Positions 53,414 to 62,222 of a DNA stretch of 64,000 nucleotides are shown here, piece after piece. A program made the position numbers and the translations under genes. The notes beneath the pieces were generated by a model. The model saw nothing but the letters and a program-made list of their open reading frames with translations. It made no database searches and was not told the origin of the DNA. Position 1 is the stretch's first letter. Each line of letters opens with the position of its first letter. The DNA is from Rhodospirillaceae bacterium. Its GTDB lineage: Bacteria > Pseudomonadota > Alphaproteobacteria > Dongiales > Dongiaceae. Location: the NCBI GenBank assembly GCA_008012315.1, contig SSEL01000023.1, forward strand, positions 1 to 64,000. Direction: 5' to 3'.

Positions 53414-54880
53414 ATGAGCGATAACACGAAGAACCTGATCGAAGGCCGCACCGGCATGTGGGAAGTGGTGCTGGGCCTGGAAGTGCATGCCCAGGTCATT
53501 TCCAAGGCGAAGCTGTTCTCCGGCGCCGCCACGGCTTTCGGCGCCGAGCCGAACAGCCAGGTGAGTCTGGTCGATGCTGCGTTCCCCGGCATGCTGCCGG
53601 TGATCAATGAGATCTGCGTCGAGCAGGCGGTGCGCACCGGCCTCGGTCTCAATGCCGAAATCAACCTAAAATCGGTGTTCGACCGGAAGAACTATTTCTA
53701 CGCCGATCTGCCCGCCGGCTATCAGATCTCACAGTACACGCAGCCGATCGTCGGCAAGGGCACGATTATCCTCGATCTGCCGGACGGGTCGCGTCGCGAG
53801 GTCGGCATCACGCGCCTGCATCTGGAACAGGATGCGGGCAAAAGCTTGCACGACCAGCATCCGTCGAAGAGCTATATCGATCTCAATCGCGCCGGCGTGG
53901 CGCTGATGGAAATCGTCTCCGAGCCGGATATGCGATCGTCCGATGAAGCGGCGGCCTATCTGAAGAAGCTGCGCTCGATCCTGCGTTATCTCGGCACCTG
54001 CGATGGTAACATGGATGAAGGCTCCATGCGTTGCGACGTCAACGTGTCGGTGCGCAAGCCGGGTGATCCTTACGGTACGCGTTGCGAAATCAAGAACGTG
54101 AACTCGATCCGCTATGTCGCCCAGGCGATCGAGCATGAAGCGCGGCGCCAGATCGAGATCATCGAGGATGGCGGCACGATCAAGCAGGAAACGCGGCTTT
54201 ACGATCCCAATCGCGGCGAGACGCGGCCGATGCGGTCGAAGGAAGAAGCGCATGACTATCGCTACTTCCCAGATCCGGACTTGCTGCCGCTCATTCTGGA
54301 GCAGAGCTTCGTCGATGGCATCAAGGCGGGCCTACCCGAATTGCCGGATGCGAAGCATGAGCGTTTCGTCAAGGAATTCGGCCTCAGCGACTACGATGCC
54401 GGCGTGCTGGTGGCAGAGCGCGAGACGGCGGCATTCTACGAACAGGCGGCCAAGGGCCGCGATCCGAAGCTGACGGCCAATTGGGTCATCTCGGAACTGT
54501 TCGGCCTGCTCAACAAGGAAGGCAAGACGATCACTGAAAGCCCGATCTCGGCGGCACAGCTCGGTGAGCTGGTCGGCCTCATCCAGGACAACACGATCTC
54601 CGGCCGGATCGCCAAGGAAGTCTTCGCAGCGATGCTGGAGACCGGCAAGTCGGCCCCGGCGATCGTCGAGGAAAAGGGCCTGCGCCAGGTGACCGATACC
54701 GGCGCCATCGATGCAGCGATCGACGATATCCTGGCCAAGAATGCCGACAAGGTCGCCGAATATCGCGGCGGCAAGGACAAGCTGTTCGGCTTCTTCGTCG
54801 GTCAGGTAATGAAGGCAACCGGCGGCAAGGCCAATCCGGCGATGCTGAACGAGCGGCTGAAAGCGAAGCTGCAGGGCTGA
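53414..54880 (+). CDS. gatB: Asp-tRNA(Asn)/Glu-tRNA(Gln) amidotransferase subunit B
   Basis: tRNA-binding kinase/transamidase subunit, 488 aa. It begins with [18 protein letters not shown] and has [46 protein letters not shown] and RCDVNVS in order, and a C-terminal YqeY-like tail ending [17 protein letters not shown] chose the ATG at 53414 because GGAGGGAAAG lies upstream at good spacing; an ATG at 53396 adds six residues. A strong terminator follows. Confidence 0.97.
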   Translation: MSDNTKNLIEGRTGMWEVVLGLEVHAQVISKAKLFSGAATAFGAEPNSQVSLVDAAFPGMLPVINEICVEQAVRTGLGLNAEINLKSVFDRKNYFYADLPAGYQISQYTQPIVGKGTIILDLPDGSRREVGITRLHLEQDAGKSLHDQHPSKSYIDLNRAGVALMEIVSEPDMRSSDEAAAYLKKLRSILRYLGTCDGNMDEGSMRCDVNVSVRKPGDPYGTRCEIKNVNSIRYVAQAIEHEARRQIEIIEDGGTIKQETRLYDPNRGETRPMRSKEEAHDYRYFPDPDLLPLILEQSFVDGIKAGLPELPDAKHERFVKEFGLSDYDAGVLVAERETAAFYEQAAKGRDPKLTANWVISELFGLLNKEGKTITESPISAAQLGELVGLIQDNTISGRIAKEVFAAMLETGKSAPAIVEEKGLRQVTDTGAIDAAIDDILAKNADKVAEYRGGKDKLFGFFVGQVMKATGGKANPAMLNERLKAKLQG

Positions 54881-54904
54881 GTTTCGCTTAACTGCTAAAA
54901 CATG

Positions 54905-54934
54905 AGAGGCGCGGTTCTTCCGCGCCTCTTTTTT
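54905..54934 (+). terminator. Rho-independent terminator after gatB
   Basis: AGAGGCGCGG and CCGCGCCTCT form a perfect 10-bp stem with a 5-nt loop, directly followed by a run of T. It sits 24 nt after the gatB stop and ends the gatCAB unit. Confidence 0.93.
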
Positions 54935-55014
54935 GTGCGCAATCGGCAATCTCGCCCGCGAAAGCGATGCTCAGCCGCAGCGGCTCCGAGGTCTTTAGCG
55001 ACGCCAGTGTCTTT

Positions 55015-55401
55015 CTACGAACCGTTCGGACCTGATGGGCTTGTGTGGGGTTGGGCGTCCGCTTCGCCAAGACCGCTGATGTCGAGCCCCACCGCAATCG
55101 TCATGCCCAGGGCTGTCAGGGCCAGGCCGGTCAGGAACATCGACTTGGCCCGGTTATAATACACGAGATAGAGGGATGAGACGGAAAGCAAAGTGGCCAG
55201 GGCCATGACTTGCAGGATGATGCCGAGGATCAGCGGGCAGACGGCGAAAAGATCATAAAGATCCCACGGCGATGGATCGGAGACCCATTGGCTGACATAG
55301 CCCAGGGAGAAGCCGGTGAGGATGCCGACCGCCGTGATGGAGCCGTTGCGAAAGGTGGCATCGATTCTTTCGTCACTGGACGGAGCCTTCGGTGGGATCA
55401 T
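55015..55401 (-). CDS. Membrane protein of unknown function coupled to an Lrp regulator
   Basis: A 128-aa protein with about three hydrophobic segments: SITAVGILTGFSLGYVSQWV, then FAVCPLILGIILQVMALATL and MFLTGLALTALGMTIAVGLD. Its ATG overlaps the stop of the upstream Lrp gene by 4 nt, so the two are translated together. I recognise no family. A transporter accessory or sensor role is a guess. Confidence 0.7.
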   Translation of the reverse strand: MIPPKAPSSDERIDATFRNGSITAVGILTGFSLGYVSQWVSDPSPWDLYDLFAVCPLILGIILQVMALATLLSVSSLYLVYYNRAKSMFLTGLALTALGMTIAVGLDISGLGEADAQPHTSPSGPNGS

Positions 55402-55895
55402 GCGTCGCTCATCGTTGGGACCGGCAGAGCCGTGGTATATTTCATCTGTTCCATGGCGAAGCTGGAACTGACATCGGTCAGCTTCACGGATTTGATCAGG
55501 CGTTTATAGACCCGGTCGTAATGGGCGATGTCGGTCACCACGACTTTCAACAGATAATCGATATCGCCGCTCATCCGGTAGAACTCGACCACCTCGGGAA
55601 TTTGCCGTACCGCCTCGGCGAATTGCTGCAACCAGGCATCGTTATGCTCGTTGGTGCGGACCGCGACGAAAACGGTGACGCCGAGACCGATTTTCTCGGG
55701 ATCCAGCAGGGCGACCCGGCCACGGATGACCCCCAGTTCCTCCAGCCGCTTGACCCGGCGCCAACAAGCATTGGCGGACAGGCCCACGGCTGACGCCAGA
55801 TCGGCGATGGCCTGGCCGGCATCGGCCTGTAACGCCGCCAGGATGCGGGCGTCGAGGCGGTCAAGCTCGGATTGGTTATTTTTTACCATATACAA
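55398..55895 (-). CDS. Lrp/AsnC-family transcriptional regulator
   Basis: A 165-aa Lrp-family protein. The HTH is LDRLDARILAALQADAGQAI with LSANACWRRVKRLEELGVIR, and the RAM domain includes VEFYRMSGDIDYLLKVVVTD and ends KYTTALPVPTMSDA. This resembles regulators of amino acid exporters and catabolism. A start at MVKNNQSEL two codons in is equally possible. It is divergent from the DUF6356 gene and coupled to a small membrane protein. Confidence 0.9.
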   Translation of the reverse strand: MYMVKNNQSELDRLDARILAALQADAGQAIADLASAVGLSANACWRRVKRLEELGVIRGRVALLDPEKIGLGVTVFVAVRTNEHNDAWLQQFAEAVRQIPEVVEFYRMSGDIDYLLKVVVTDIAHYDRVYKRLIKSVKLTDVSSSFAMEQMKYTTALPVPTMSDA

Positions 55896-56011
55896 GCAGT
55901 TTTGTGGGATAAAATCTCATTTTCACCTCCAATACTGGATCAAAACGGGAAAAATTTCCACATAAATCGGTGTAGCATCTTCTCATCGCATCACCAGAAG
56001 GAAGACCTTTG

Positions 56012-56278
56012 ATGTTCGACAAGCTGTTCCTGGAACATCCGCGCGCGGTCGATGAAGGCTATTTCGAGCATTTTTGCGTCGCCGCCGGATTCGGCAGCCG
56101 GATGTTCGTGGCAAGCCTGGCCTGCCTGGTTCATGCTGCCATTCCCGGTCTCTTCGTGCGAACCGGCAGCACGGCGATCCGGCAACTGCACGAGCGGATG
56201 GTGACCAATCGGCGCCGCAAAGCGGCCCCGGCGTCGGACATGCAGGACTTATACGGCCTGAGCGGTGATGCGATCTGA
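56012..56278 (+). CDS. DUF6356 family protein
   Basis: An 88-aa protein: MFDKLFLEHPRAVDEGYFEH, FGSRMFVASLACLVHAAIPG and RTGSTAIRQLHERMV. This EHP-x-ESYFEH-like start and the amphipathic helix followed by a short hydrophobic stretch match DUF6356, widespread in alphaproteobacteria. AGAAGGAAGA lies upstream of the ATG at 56012; the adjacent TTG at 56009 is less likely. Function unknown. Confidence 0.85.
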   Translation: MFDKLFLEHPRAVDEGYFEHFCVAAGFGSRMFVASLACLVHAAIPGLFVRTGSTAIRQLHERMVTNRRRKAAPASDMQDLYGLSGDAI

Positions 56279-56298
56279 TCGCCGGGTCGACGTCATCT

Positions 56299-56832
56299 TC
56301 ACCGCGTGAACATCGTGATTGGGTGACCCTTATAGGTCACCTGTCGCAATTCCCGATATCCGCATTTCGCCGCGACGCCAAGCGACGCCCGGTTGGCGGG
56401 GTCGATGATGCAGACGGTCGTACCGCCGGCGAAATGCTCGTCGCCCCAGGCAAGGGCGGCGCTGACAGCCTCGGTTGCATAGCCTTTGCCATGTGCCGCC
56501 GGTGCCAGAACCCAGCCAAGTTCCGGAAACTCGATCATGGGGTCGATGTCGCGCTTGAACTGCGCGAAGCCAAGTTCGCCGATCAGGCGTGCCGAGGCTT
56601 TCTCCTCGATCGCCCAATAGCCGTGTCCCAGGACGGCCCAATGCCCGACATGCCGTAGCAGCCGTGCCCAGCATTCCTCCCGCGTGAATGGACGTCCGCC
56701 GATATAACGGGTCACCACAGGATCGCCCCAGATGGCGGCATAGTCATCGAATTCCGTCACCTGGTGCCCGCGCAGCAGCAGCCGTTCGGTCTCGATCCCG
56801 GGTATGGCGATGGCATTCGCAATGGCGGACAT
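56299..56832 (-). CDS. GNAT-family N-acetyltransferase (RimJ/RimL-like)
   Basis: A 177-aa GNAT protein. It begins with GIETERLLLRGHQVTEFDDY, as in RimJ-type enzymes, and has the acetyl-CoA binding region GWVLAPAAHGKGYATEAVSA (Q/RxxGxG/A variant) and GTTVCIIDPANRASLGVAAK with a late CGYREL. The acceptor is unknown: a ribosomal protein, an antibiotic or a small amine are all possible. It follows mntP on the same strand with 36 nt between them. Confidence 0.9.
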   Translation of the reverse strand: MSAIANAIAIPGIETERLLLRGHQVTEFDDYAAIWGDPVVTRYIGGRPFTREECWARLLRHVGHWAVLGHGYWAIEEKASARLIGELGFAQFKRDIDPMIEFPELGWVLAPAAHGKGYATEAVSAALAWGDEHFAGGTTVCIIDPANRASLGVAAKCGYRELRQVTYKGHPITMFTR

Positions 56833-56868
56833 TCCGTTTCCTTTTTTTGGTACGGCCTTCTCGCGATG

Positions 56869-57438
56869 TCAGGCCGTCAGATGCTCGAACAGGATGCCGG
56901 CGCCGATGGCGATGAGCGCGATGCCGCCGGCCGCTTCGGCCTTGCGGCCCAGCAGCGCTCCGGCCTTCTTGCCGATCATCACGCCGATTGTCGACAAGGT
57001 AAAGCTGACGAGGCCGATCACCACGCAGGCATAGAAGAGATTGACCTTGATGACCGCCAGGCTCACCCCGACCGCAGTGGCGTCGATGCTGGTGGCGATG
57101 CCGGTCAGCACGAGCTTCACCGGACTGAAATGATTGCGCGGTGCTTCTTCCTCGGCCTCATCGACGGGTGACAGGCTTTCCTTGATGAGATGAAGGCCGA
57201 CCGCCGCCAGCAGGCCGAAGGCGATCCAATGATCATATTCGGCGATATAGCCGCTGAGTGCGGTGCCGAGCAGCCAGCCGATTGCCGGGGTGAGGGCCTC
57301 GCAGGCGCCGAAGGTGGCGCCGACCTTCAGCGCATCGCGCAGGCGATGTTCGCGCGCCGCCGCACCCTTGGCGATGGCGGCGGCGAAGGCATCAACCGCC
57401 AGCCCGAGGGCCAGGACCAGAAGAACGGGGAAACTCAT
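56869..57438 (-). CDS. mntP: Manganese efflux pump MntP
   Basis: A 189-aa membrane protein with six helices. The family blocks ALGLAVDAFAAAIAKGA and, in the second repeat, GIATSIDATAVGVSLAVI supply the acidic residues for Mn2+ (Asp in AVDAFA and SIDATA). A small acidic/His loop lies between the halves. A yybP-ykoY Mn2+ riboswitch sits upstream on the same strand, supporting manganese export. A GAGG ribosome site is 9-10 nt before the ATG. Confidence 0.94.
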   Translation of the reverse strand: MSFPVLLVLALGLAVDAFAAAIAKGAAAREHRLRDALKVGATFGACEALTPAIGWLLGTALSGYIAEYDHWIAFGLLAAVGLHLIKESLSPVDEAEEEAPRNHFSPVKLVLTGIATSIDATAVGVSLAVIKVNLFYACVVIGLVSFTLSTIGVMIGKKAGALLGRKAEAAGGIALIAIGAGILFEHLTA

Positions 57439-57485
57439 CGCGGAAGTACCTCAAGCCGGCATGACCCATGACGCACCGCACCCCC

Positions 57486-57640
57486 GGCTACTCGGATGCA
57501 ACGACGTCATTGGTCTCGCCAACCACCGGGGCGTCGGAAACGCCTGACCGGCCATTGCTCGCACCACAGCCGTTTCGGCCGAGTCTGTTGATGCGAACCC
57601 CTCTCACTGGAGGGCGGCTACTCCCCAAAGATGCTGGGGA
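57486..57640 (-). ncRNA. yybP-ykoY manganese riboswitch upstream of mntP
   Basis: On the minus strand the leader contains GGGGAGTAGCC (57616-57626) and CATCAACAGACTCG (57580-57593), the two conserved internal-loop elements of the yybP-ykoY class, with GC-rich stems around them and further pairing to about 57486. The class binds Mn2+ and activates export genes. It ends about 50 nt before the mntP ATG. Boundaries are approximate. The rest of the 352-nt gap (57439-57790) shows no other gene. Confidence 0.85.
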
Positions 57641-57790
57641 TGTAACCGATGCGGCGCGATACGTCAATCCACCAATACTTGAACACCCCTCCGCATTTTG
57701 CTGCAATAGCGGGTAGCGCGAAGCGCACTTGCATGCGGCCGAATGCGCGGCAAGATTGGACTAAATCGATCAAGACCGAGGTCAAGCGTC

Positions 57791-58816
57791 ATGGAAACGA
57801 TGAAAGCAATCGGCATTCGCCGCCATCTCCCAACGGACCATCCCGACTGTTTCGTCGAGGCCGAGCTGCCGAAGCCGGTCGCAGCGGGGCGGGATCTGTT
57901 GATCGAGGTGAAAGCCGTCTCGGTCAATCCGGTCGATTACAAGATGCGCGGCCGTGTCGCGCCGACCGATGGCGCGCCTCATATCCTCGGCTATGACGCC
58001 GCCGGCATCGTCAGCCGGATCGGGCCCGAGGTGACGATGTTCCGGCCGGGCGACAAGGTGTTCTATGCCGGCAGCATCAAGCGGCCGGGCACCAACAGCC
58101 AGTTCCACCTGGTGGATGAACGCATCGTCGGGCCGATGCCGAAATCGCTGGATTTCGCCACGGCGGCCGCACTGCCCTTGACCACGTTGACGGCATGGGA
58201 AGCTTTGTTCGATCGGCTCGATATCGACCGCACCGGCAAGCATGACGGCCGCGTGCTGCTGATCATCGCCGGTGCGGGCGGGGTCGGATCGATGGCAATT
58301 CAACTTGCGAAGAAGCTGGCGCGGCTCTGCGTCATCGCAACGGCGTCTCGTCCGCAATCGGCCGATTGGTGCCGCAAGCTGGGCGCGGATCATGTCGTCG
58401 ATCACAGCAAGGACCTGGCGCCGCAGTTAAAGGATATCGGTCAGCCGGTGCCGGATTACATTCTCTGCCTCAACGATACCGCTGCCTATTTCCCGGCCAT
58501 GGCCTCGCTCATTGCGCCGCAGGGCCGGATCTGCGCCGTCGTCAGTGCGACCAAGCCGTTGGACCTTCAGCCGCTGATGGATAAGAGCGCCAGCTTCCAC
58601 TGGGAATACATGTTCACGCGCTCAGCGCATCAGACGCCCGATATGATCGAGCAGCACCGCTTGTTGCGCGAGACTTCCGTGCTGATCGACAAAGGCGTGC
58701 TGACACCGACCGGTGCGGAGGTCTTGCGACCGATCAATGCCGCCAATCTCGCGCGGGCTCATGGCAAATTGGAAGCTGGCCGAACGATCGGCAAGATCGT
58801 GCTCGCGGACTGGTAA
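57791..58816 (+). CDS. Zinc-binding-type alcohol dehydrogenase / quinone oxidoreductase (MDR)
   Basis: A 341-aa medium-chain dehydrogenase/reductase of the zinc-ADH-like YogA/QOR branch. It starts METMKAIGIRRHLP and contains VKAVSVNPVDYKMRG, GYDAAGIVSRIGPEV, LPLTTLTAWEALFDRLDI, the NADPH motif IIAGAGGVGSMAIQLAKKLA and the C-terminal ANLARAHGKLEAGRTIGKIV. The catalytic zinc cysteines of true ADHs are not apparent, so it is probably a zinc-free NADPH oxidoreductase. A terminator follows. Confidence 0.88.
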   Translation: METMKAIGIRRHLPTDHPDCFVEAELPKPVAAGRDLLIEVKAVSVNPVDYKMRGRVAPTDGAPHILGYDAAGIVSRIGPEVTMFRPGDKVFYAGSIKRPGTNSQFHLVDERIVGPMPKSLDFATAAALPLTTLTAWEALFDRLDIDRTGKHDGRVLLIIAGAGGVGSMAIQLAKKLARLCVIATASRPQSADWCRKLGADHVVDHSKDLAPQLKDIGQPVPDYILCLNDTAAYFPAMASLIAPQGRICAVVSATKPLDLQPLMDKSASFHWEYMFTRSAHQTPDMIEQHRLLRETSVLIDKGVLTPTGAEVLRPINAANLARAHGKLEAGRTIGKIVLADW

Positions 58817-58824
58817 TAAGAAAA

Positions 58825-58853
58825 GGCCGGCTCTTGCGAGGCCGGCCCTTTTT
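58825..58853 (+). terminator. Terminator after the MDR oxidoreductase
   Basis: GGCCGGC and GCCGGCC form a 7-bp stem with a 9-nt loop, flanked by AAAA and CTTTTT. It lies 8 nt after the oxidoreductase stop, and because of the A-run it can also end the convergent alcohol dehydrogenase transcript. Confidence 0.85.
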
Positions 58854-58873
58854 CATGTGCTTATCGCTGTGCC

Positions 58874-60055
58874 TTAAGCCGACAGCTTACCATCCAGGGC
58901 AGCGACGAAGATCTGCCGCAGTTCCGGGGCGCCGACCTTGATCGGATTGCCGCCGGCCGAGGGATCGACCGCCGCCATTTCAGCGACCTTATCGACCTGC
59001 TTGTCGTCGACCTTGATGTCGCGCAAGGTGTGGGGAATACCGATCTCCTGGCGCAGATCCAGCACCCATTTCTGCACCGCCTGGAAGGACGGATTGGGCA
59101 GGTTCAGATAACGGGAAAGAGCGGTCAGCTTTTCGCCGATTGCCTTGCGATTGAATTCCAGCACATAGGGCATGACCACCGCATTGGTCAGACCGTGATG
59201 GGTGTGATAGAGCGCGCCCAGCGGATGGCTGATCGCATGCATGCCGCCGAGGCCCTTTTGGAAGGCAGTGGCGCCCATGCTGGAGGCTGCCATCATCTGT
59301 GCGCGGGCGACGAGATTCTTGCCGTCCTTCACCGCGACCGGCAGCCATTCCTTGATCAGGCGCATGCCCTCAAGCGCAATGCCGTCCGCCAGCGGATGAT
59401 AGCCGGGAGCGCAGAAGGCTTCGAGGTTATGCGACAGCGCATCCATGCCGGTGGCGGCGGTGATATGCGCCGGCAGGCCGACCGTCAGTTCCGGATCGTC
59501 GATGACAATCGAAGGCAGCATCTTCGGGTGGAAGATGATCTTCTTCACATGATTGACTTCGTCGGTGATGACCGAGGCGCGGCCGACTTCCGAACCGGTG
59601 CCGGATGTGGTCGGCACGGCAATGATCGGGGCGATCGCATTGGCATCGGCGCGGGTCCACCAATCGCCGATATCCTCGAAATCCCAGAGCGGCCGGGTCT
59701 GGCCCGCCATGAAGGCAACGGCCTTGGCGGCATCGAGACCGGAGCCGCCGCCCCAGGCGATGACACCGTCGTGCTTGCCGGCCTTATAGATCTTCACGCC
59801 GTCTTCGACATTCCTGCCGATCGGATTGGGCTGCACGTCGCTGAAGAGGCCGGTCGGCAAGCCGGCGGCTTCGTTACGGGCGATGGCATCCTTGATCATC
59901 GGCAGGCCGGCCAGGCCCGGATCGGTGACCAGCAGGGGGCGCTTGATCCCCAATGCCTTGCAGTGATCCGGCAATTCGGCGATGCGGCCGCAGCCGAATT
60001 TGACGGAGGTCGGATAATTCCAGTTGCCGCGCAAGGCGGCTGCGTCGTTGCTCAT
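58874..60055 (-). CDS. Iron-containing alcohol dehydrogenase
   Basis: A 393-aa group III alcohol dehydrogenase. The cofactor site is AWGGGSGLDAAKAVA, followed by PTTSGTGSEVGRASVITDE. The iron ligands lie in GMDALSHNLEAF and the His-rich GMHAISHPLGALYHTHHGLT, in the usual order. I chose ATG 60055 (MSNDAAALRGNWNYPTSVKF) because the family starts here; an ATG at 60103 would add 16 residues. Substrate (an alcohol or aldehyde) is unknown. Confidence 0.92.
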   Translation of the reverse strand: MSNDAAALRGNWNYPTSVKFGCGRIAELPDHCKALGIKRPLLVTDPGLAGLPMIKDAIARNEAAGLPTGLFSDVQPNPIGRNVEDGVKIYKAGKHDGVIAWGGGSGLDAAKAVAFMAGQTRPLWDFEDIGDWWTRADANAIAPIIAVPTTSGTGSEVGRASVITDEVNHVKKIIFHPKMLPSIVIDDPELTVGLPAHITAATGMDALSHNLEAFCAPGYHPLADGIALEGMRLIKEWLPVAVKDGKNLVARAQMMAASSMGATAFQKGLGGMHAISHPLGALYHTHHGLTNAVVMPYVLEFNRKAIGEKLTALSRYLNLPNPSFQAVQKWVLDLRQEIGIPHTLRDIKVDDKQVDKVAEMAAVDPSAGGNPIKVGAPELRQIFVAALDGKLSA

Positions 60056-60285
60056 GGAAGGGTCCCAATCCTTGATCGCGGTGATGGCGGGTGATGGCGG
60101 CATTCTAGCCGCTTCGCGGGGCAGGAAAAGCAGTTTTCACCCGTCGAAACCACCCCGGCAGGATGCAGTACAGACATATTGCAGCCCGCCGCGCAACAGC
60201 CGCCGATCGTCGCCCGGCCATTCGTTTTTGTCAGGTGAGTGCCGCCCGGCCAGCCGTTAAACTCCGACCAAAATGCGAGGAAATC

Positions 60286-61173
60286 ATGTCGGCGGTCGAC
60301 GTCATCATAGCGATACTGGTCCAGGTGCTCTGGGGCGCCGTCCTGACCCTGGCCAAGCCGCTGGTCGGGCAGATCTCGCCGATCCTCCTGATGGCCATTT
60401 CCTACAGCATGGCGGCGGTCGTGCTCTATCCCGCGGCACCCCGCCTGAAAACGCGGCCGCTGCATCTGCTGCTGATATCGGCCTCCGCTGGCACCATCCA
60501 GGCTTCGATGCTGCTGTCGGGCCTCGCCATCCTGCCGGCCTCGACCGCCATGCTGGTCCTGCAACTGCAAATCCCCTTCGCTGCCGTGCTGGCCTGGGTG
60601 GTTGGCCGGGACAAGCCGAATCTGCGCAACTGGCTGGGCATGACCTTGGTGCTGATCGGGATCATCATCGTCATCGGCAAGCCGGATGCCGAGGGGCGGC
60701 TGTTCGGGGTGGGGCTGGTGGCGGTCAGCGGCATGTTCTGGGCCAGCGGCCAGGTTGGCATCGCGGTCTGGGGCAGGGATTCCGGATTGGCGATCTATGC
60801 AGGCCTGCTGCGCTATGCCACCCCGCAGCTTTGGGTGGCCAGCCTGCTGTTCGAAGGCAATCCGCTGCCGGTGCTGCAGGCGATGTCGGCCGCAAGCTGG
60901 GTCGGCGTCGTGATCCTGGCCTTCGTCGGCTGCGTTCTTCCCTATACGCTGTGGTACCGACTGCTCTTGCGGTACCGGGTCGATGAGGTGATGCCGTTTT
61001 CCGTGCTCATGCCGGTGGTCGGCGTCCTCCTCAGCATCCTGCAACTGGGCGAGCCGGTGACCTATGGCCTGGTCATCGGCGGGGCAGTCCTGATGGTCGG
61101 CCTGTGTATCATCGCCTTCGGCGGACGGTTCTTTCGCCGCGGCCCGGCAACACCGGCCTGCGACAGAACGTAA
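60286..61173 (+). CDS. EamA/DMT-family permease
   Basis: A 295-aa, ten-helix DMT transporter. The N-terminus MSAVDVIIAILVQVLWGAVL and the second repeat GVGLVAVSGMFWASGQVGIA identify the family, resembling YedA/RhaT-like exporters. GAGGAAATC just upstream supports ATG 60286; the longer open frame from 60163 looks non-coding. Two copies of a palindromic repeat follow before the next gene. Confidence 0.87.
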   Translation: MSAVDVIIAILVQVLWGAVLTLAKPLVGQISPILLMAISYSMAAVVLYPAAPRLKTRPLHLLLISASAGTIQASMLLSGLAILPASTAMLVLQLQIPFAAVLAWVVGRDKPNLRNWLGMTLVLIGIIIVIGKPDAEGRLFGVGLVAVSGMFWASGQVGIAVWGRDSGLAIYAGLLRYATPQLWVASLLFEGNPLPVLQAMSAASWVGVVILAFVGCVLPYTLWYRLLLRYRVDEVMPFSVLMPVVGVLLSILQLGEPVTYGLVIGGAVLMVGLCIIAFGGRFFRRGPATPACDRT

Positions 61174-61194
61174 AGCTTTTTGATCCGATCGGGC

Positions 61195-61250
61195 TAGAGC
61201 CGGATGACAAGAGGAATCGCTGGAGCGATTGCACTTGTGATCTTTCTCTG
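61195..61250 (+). repeat. Palindromic dispersed repeat, copy 2
   Basis: A 56-nt imperfect palindrome. The outer arms are AGAG-CCG-GAT and ATC-TTT-CTCT. The inner stem pairs ACAAG with CTTGT and AATCGCT with AGCGATT around a GG loop. The same outer arms occur in the copy at 41570-41637. It lies between the EamA permease and the LOG gene. Confidence 0.65.
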
Positions 61251-61260
61251 TCTCTCTTCA

Positions 61261-61330
61261 ATAAGATAGAGGGTGCGGCAGCTTTCCAGCCGAAGCAAAC
61301 TTGCTTCAACTGGAAACCATCGCGCTCTAT
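61261..61330 (-). repeat. Palindromic dispersed repeat, copy 3 (inverted)
   Basis: On the minus strand this 70-nt element begins ATAGAGCGCGATGGTTTC and ends CCCTCTATCTTAT, matching copy 1 (41570-41637) at both ends. The inner hairpin is CCAG-tt-GAAGC/GCTTC-gg-CTGG, while copy 1 has AAATA-GAAGC/GCTTC-TATTT. The arms changed together, so pairing is conserved. It lies just upstream of the LOG gene. Confidence 0.75.
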
Positions 61331-61367
61331 GATGTGGCGAGTCATCCGATCGCCTAAAGAGAGTGGA

Positions 61368-62207
61368 ATGCCTGATACAACCCGTCCTGATGCAACCCGC
61401 CAGAAGACCTCACCCAGTTATCTCCTGCCGGCCGAAGATACCGATTTCATGCTCAATCGCCGCGAATTGCGCGGCCTGCGTTTTGCCCTGGAATACAGCA
61501 AGGCCGACCTGCTGCTGCGCGATTGGCACATCCGGTCGACCATCATCTGCTTCGGCAGCGCACGCACGCCGTCGCCGGAACAGGTCGAGGCCTTGCGGGC
61601 AACCGTGAAGACAGGCGATGCCGCAGCCGAAGCGGCGGCGACACGGGCGGAAAAGCTGTCGCGTTTCTATCAGGAGGCACGGGCTTTCGGCCGGCTGGTC
61701 TCGGAACGGGGCGGCGCCCTCGCACCGGTCGATGGCTGGCGCGACAATGTGATCGCCACGGGCGGCGGGCCCGGCATCATGGAAGCCGCCAATCGTGGTG
61801 CGATGGAAGCCGGCGCGCCGACCATCGGCTTCAACATCACCTTGCAGCATGAACAGGAACCCAATGCCTATTCGACGCCGGAACTGACCTTCCGCTTCCA
61901 CTATTTCGCGATGCGCAAGATGCATCTGGCGATGCGGGCGCGGGCCTTGGCGGTGTTTCCCGGCGGTTTCGGCACGATGGACGAATTGTTCGAGATTCTG
62001 ACGCTGGAACAGACCGGCAAGGCCAAGGCCTCGCCGGTCGTCCTGGTGGGGAAGGATTACTGGAGCCGGGTGATCAATTGCGATGTGATGCTGGAATACG
62101 GCGTCATCTCGCCGGCGGATACCAATCTATTCGAGATCGTCGATACCGCCGAGGAAGCTTGGGAGTCGCTGCAGCGGCGCGGCCTGCAGGTCCCGGCAGC
62201 ACTCTAG
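61368..62207 (+). CDS. LOG-family (lysine decarboxylase-like) Rossmann protein
   Basis: A 279-aa TIGR00730/LOG-fold protein. The two hallmark blocks are GGGPGIMEAANRGAMEAG and VFPGGFGTMDELFEIL (PGGxGTxxE). Related enzymes hydrolyse nucleotide monophosphates such as cytokinin riboside phosphates or AMP. The ATG at 61368 has GAGAGTGG just upstream; the frame upstream to 61104 runs through the permease end and the repeats and is not coding. It stands alone. Confidence 0.88.
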   Translation: MPDTTRPDATRQKTSPSYLLPAEDTDFMLNRRELRGLRFALEYSKADLLLRDWHIRSTIICFGSARTPSPEQVEALRATVKTGDAAAEAAATRAEKLSRFYQEARAFGRLVSERGGALAPVDGWRDNVIATGGGPGIMEAANRGAMEAGAPTIGFNITLQHEQEPNAYSTPELTFRFHYFAMRKMHLAMRARALAVFPGGFGTMDELFEILTLEQTGKAKASPVVLVGKDYWSRVINCDVMLEYGVISPADTNLFEIVDTAEEAWESLQRRGLQVPAAL

Positions 62208-62222
62208 CCCCAACTTACTTGA

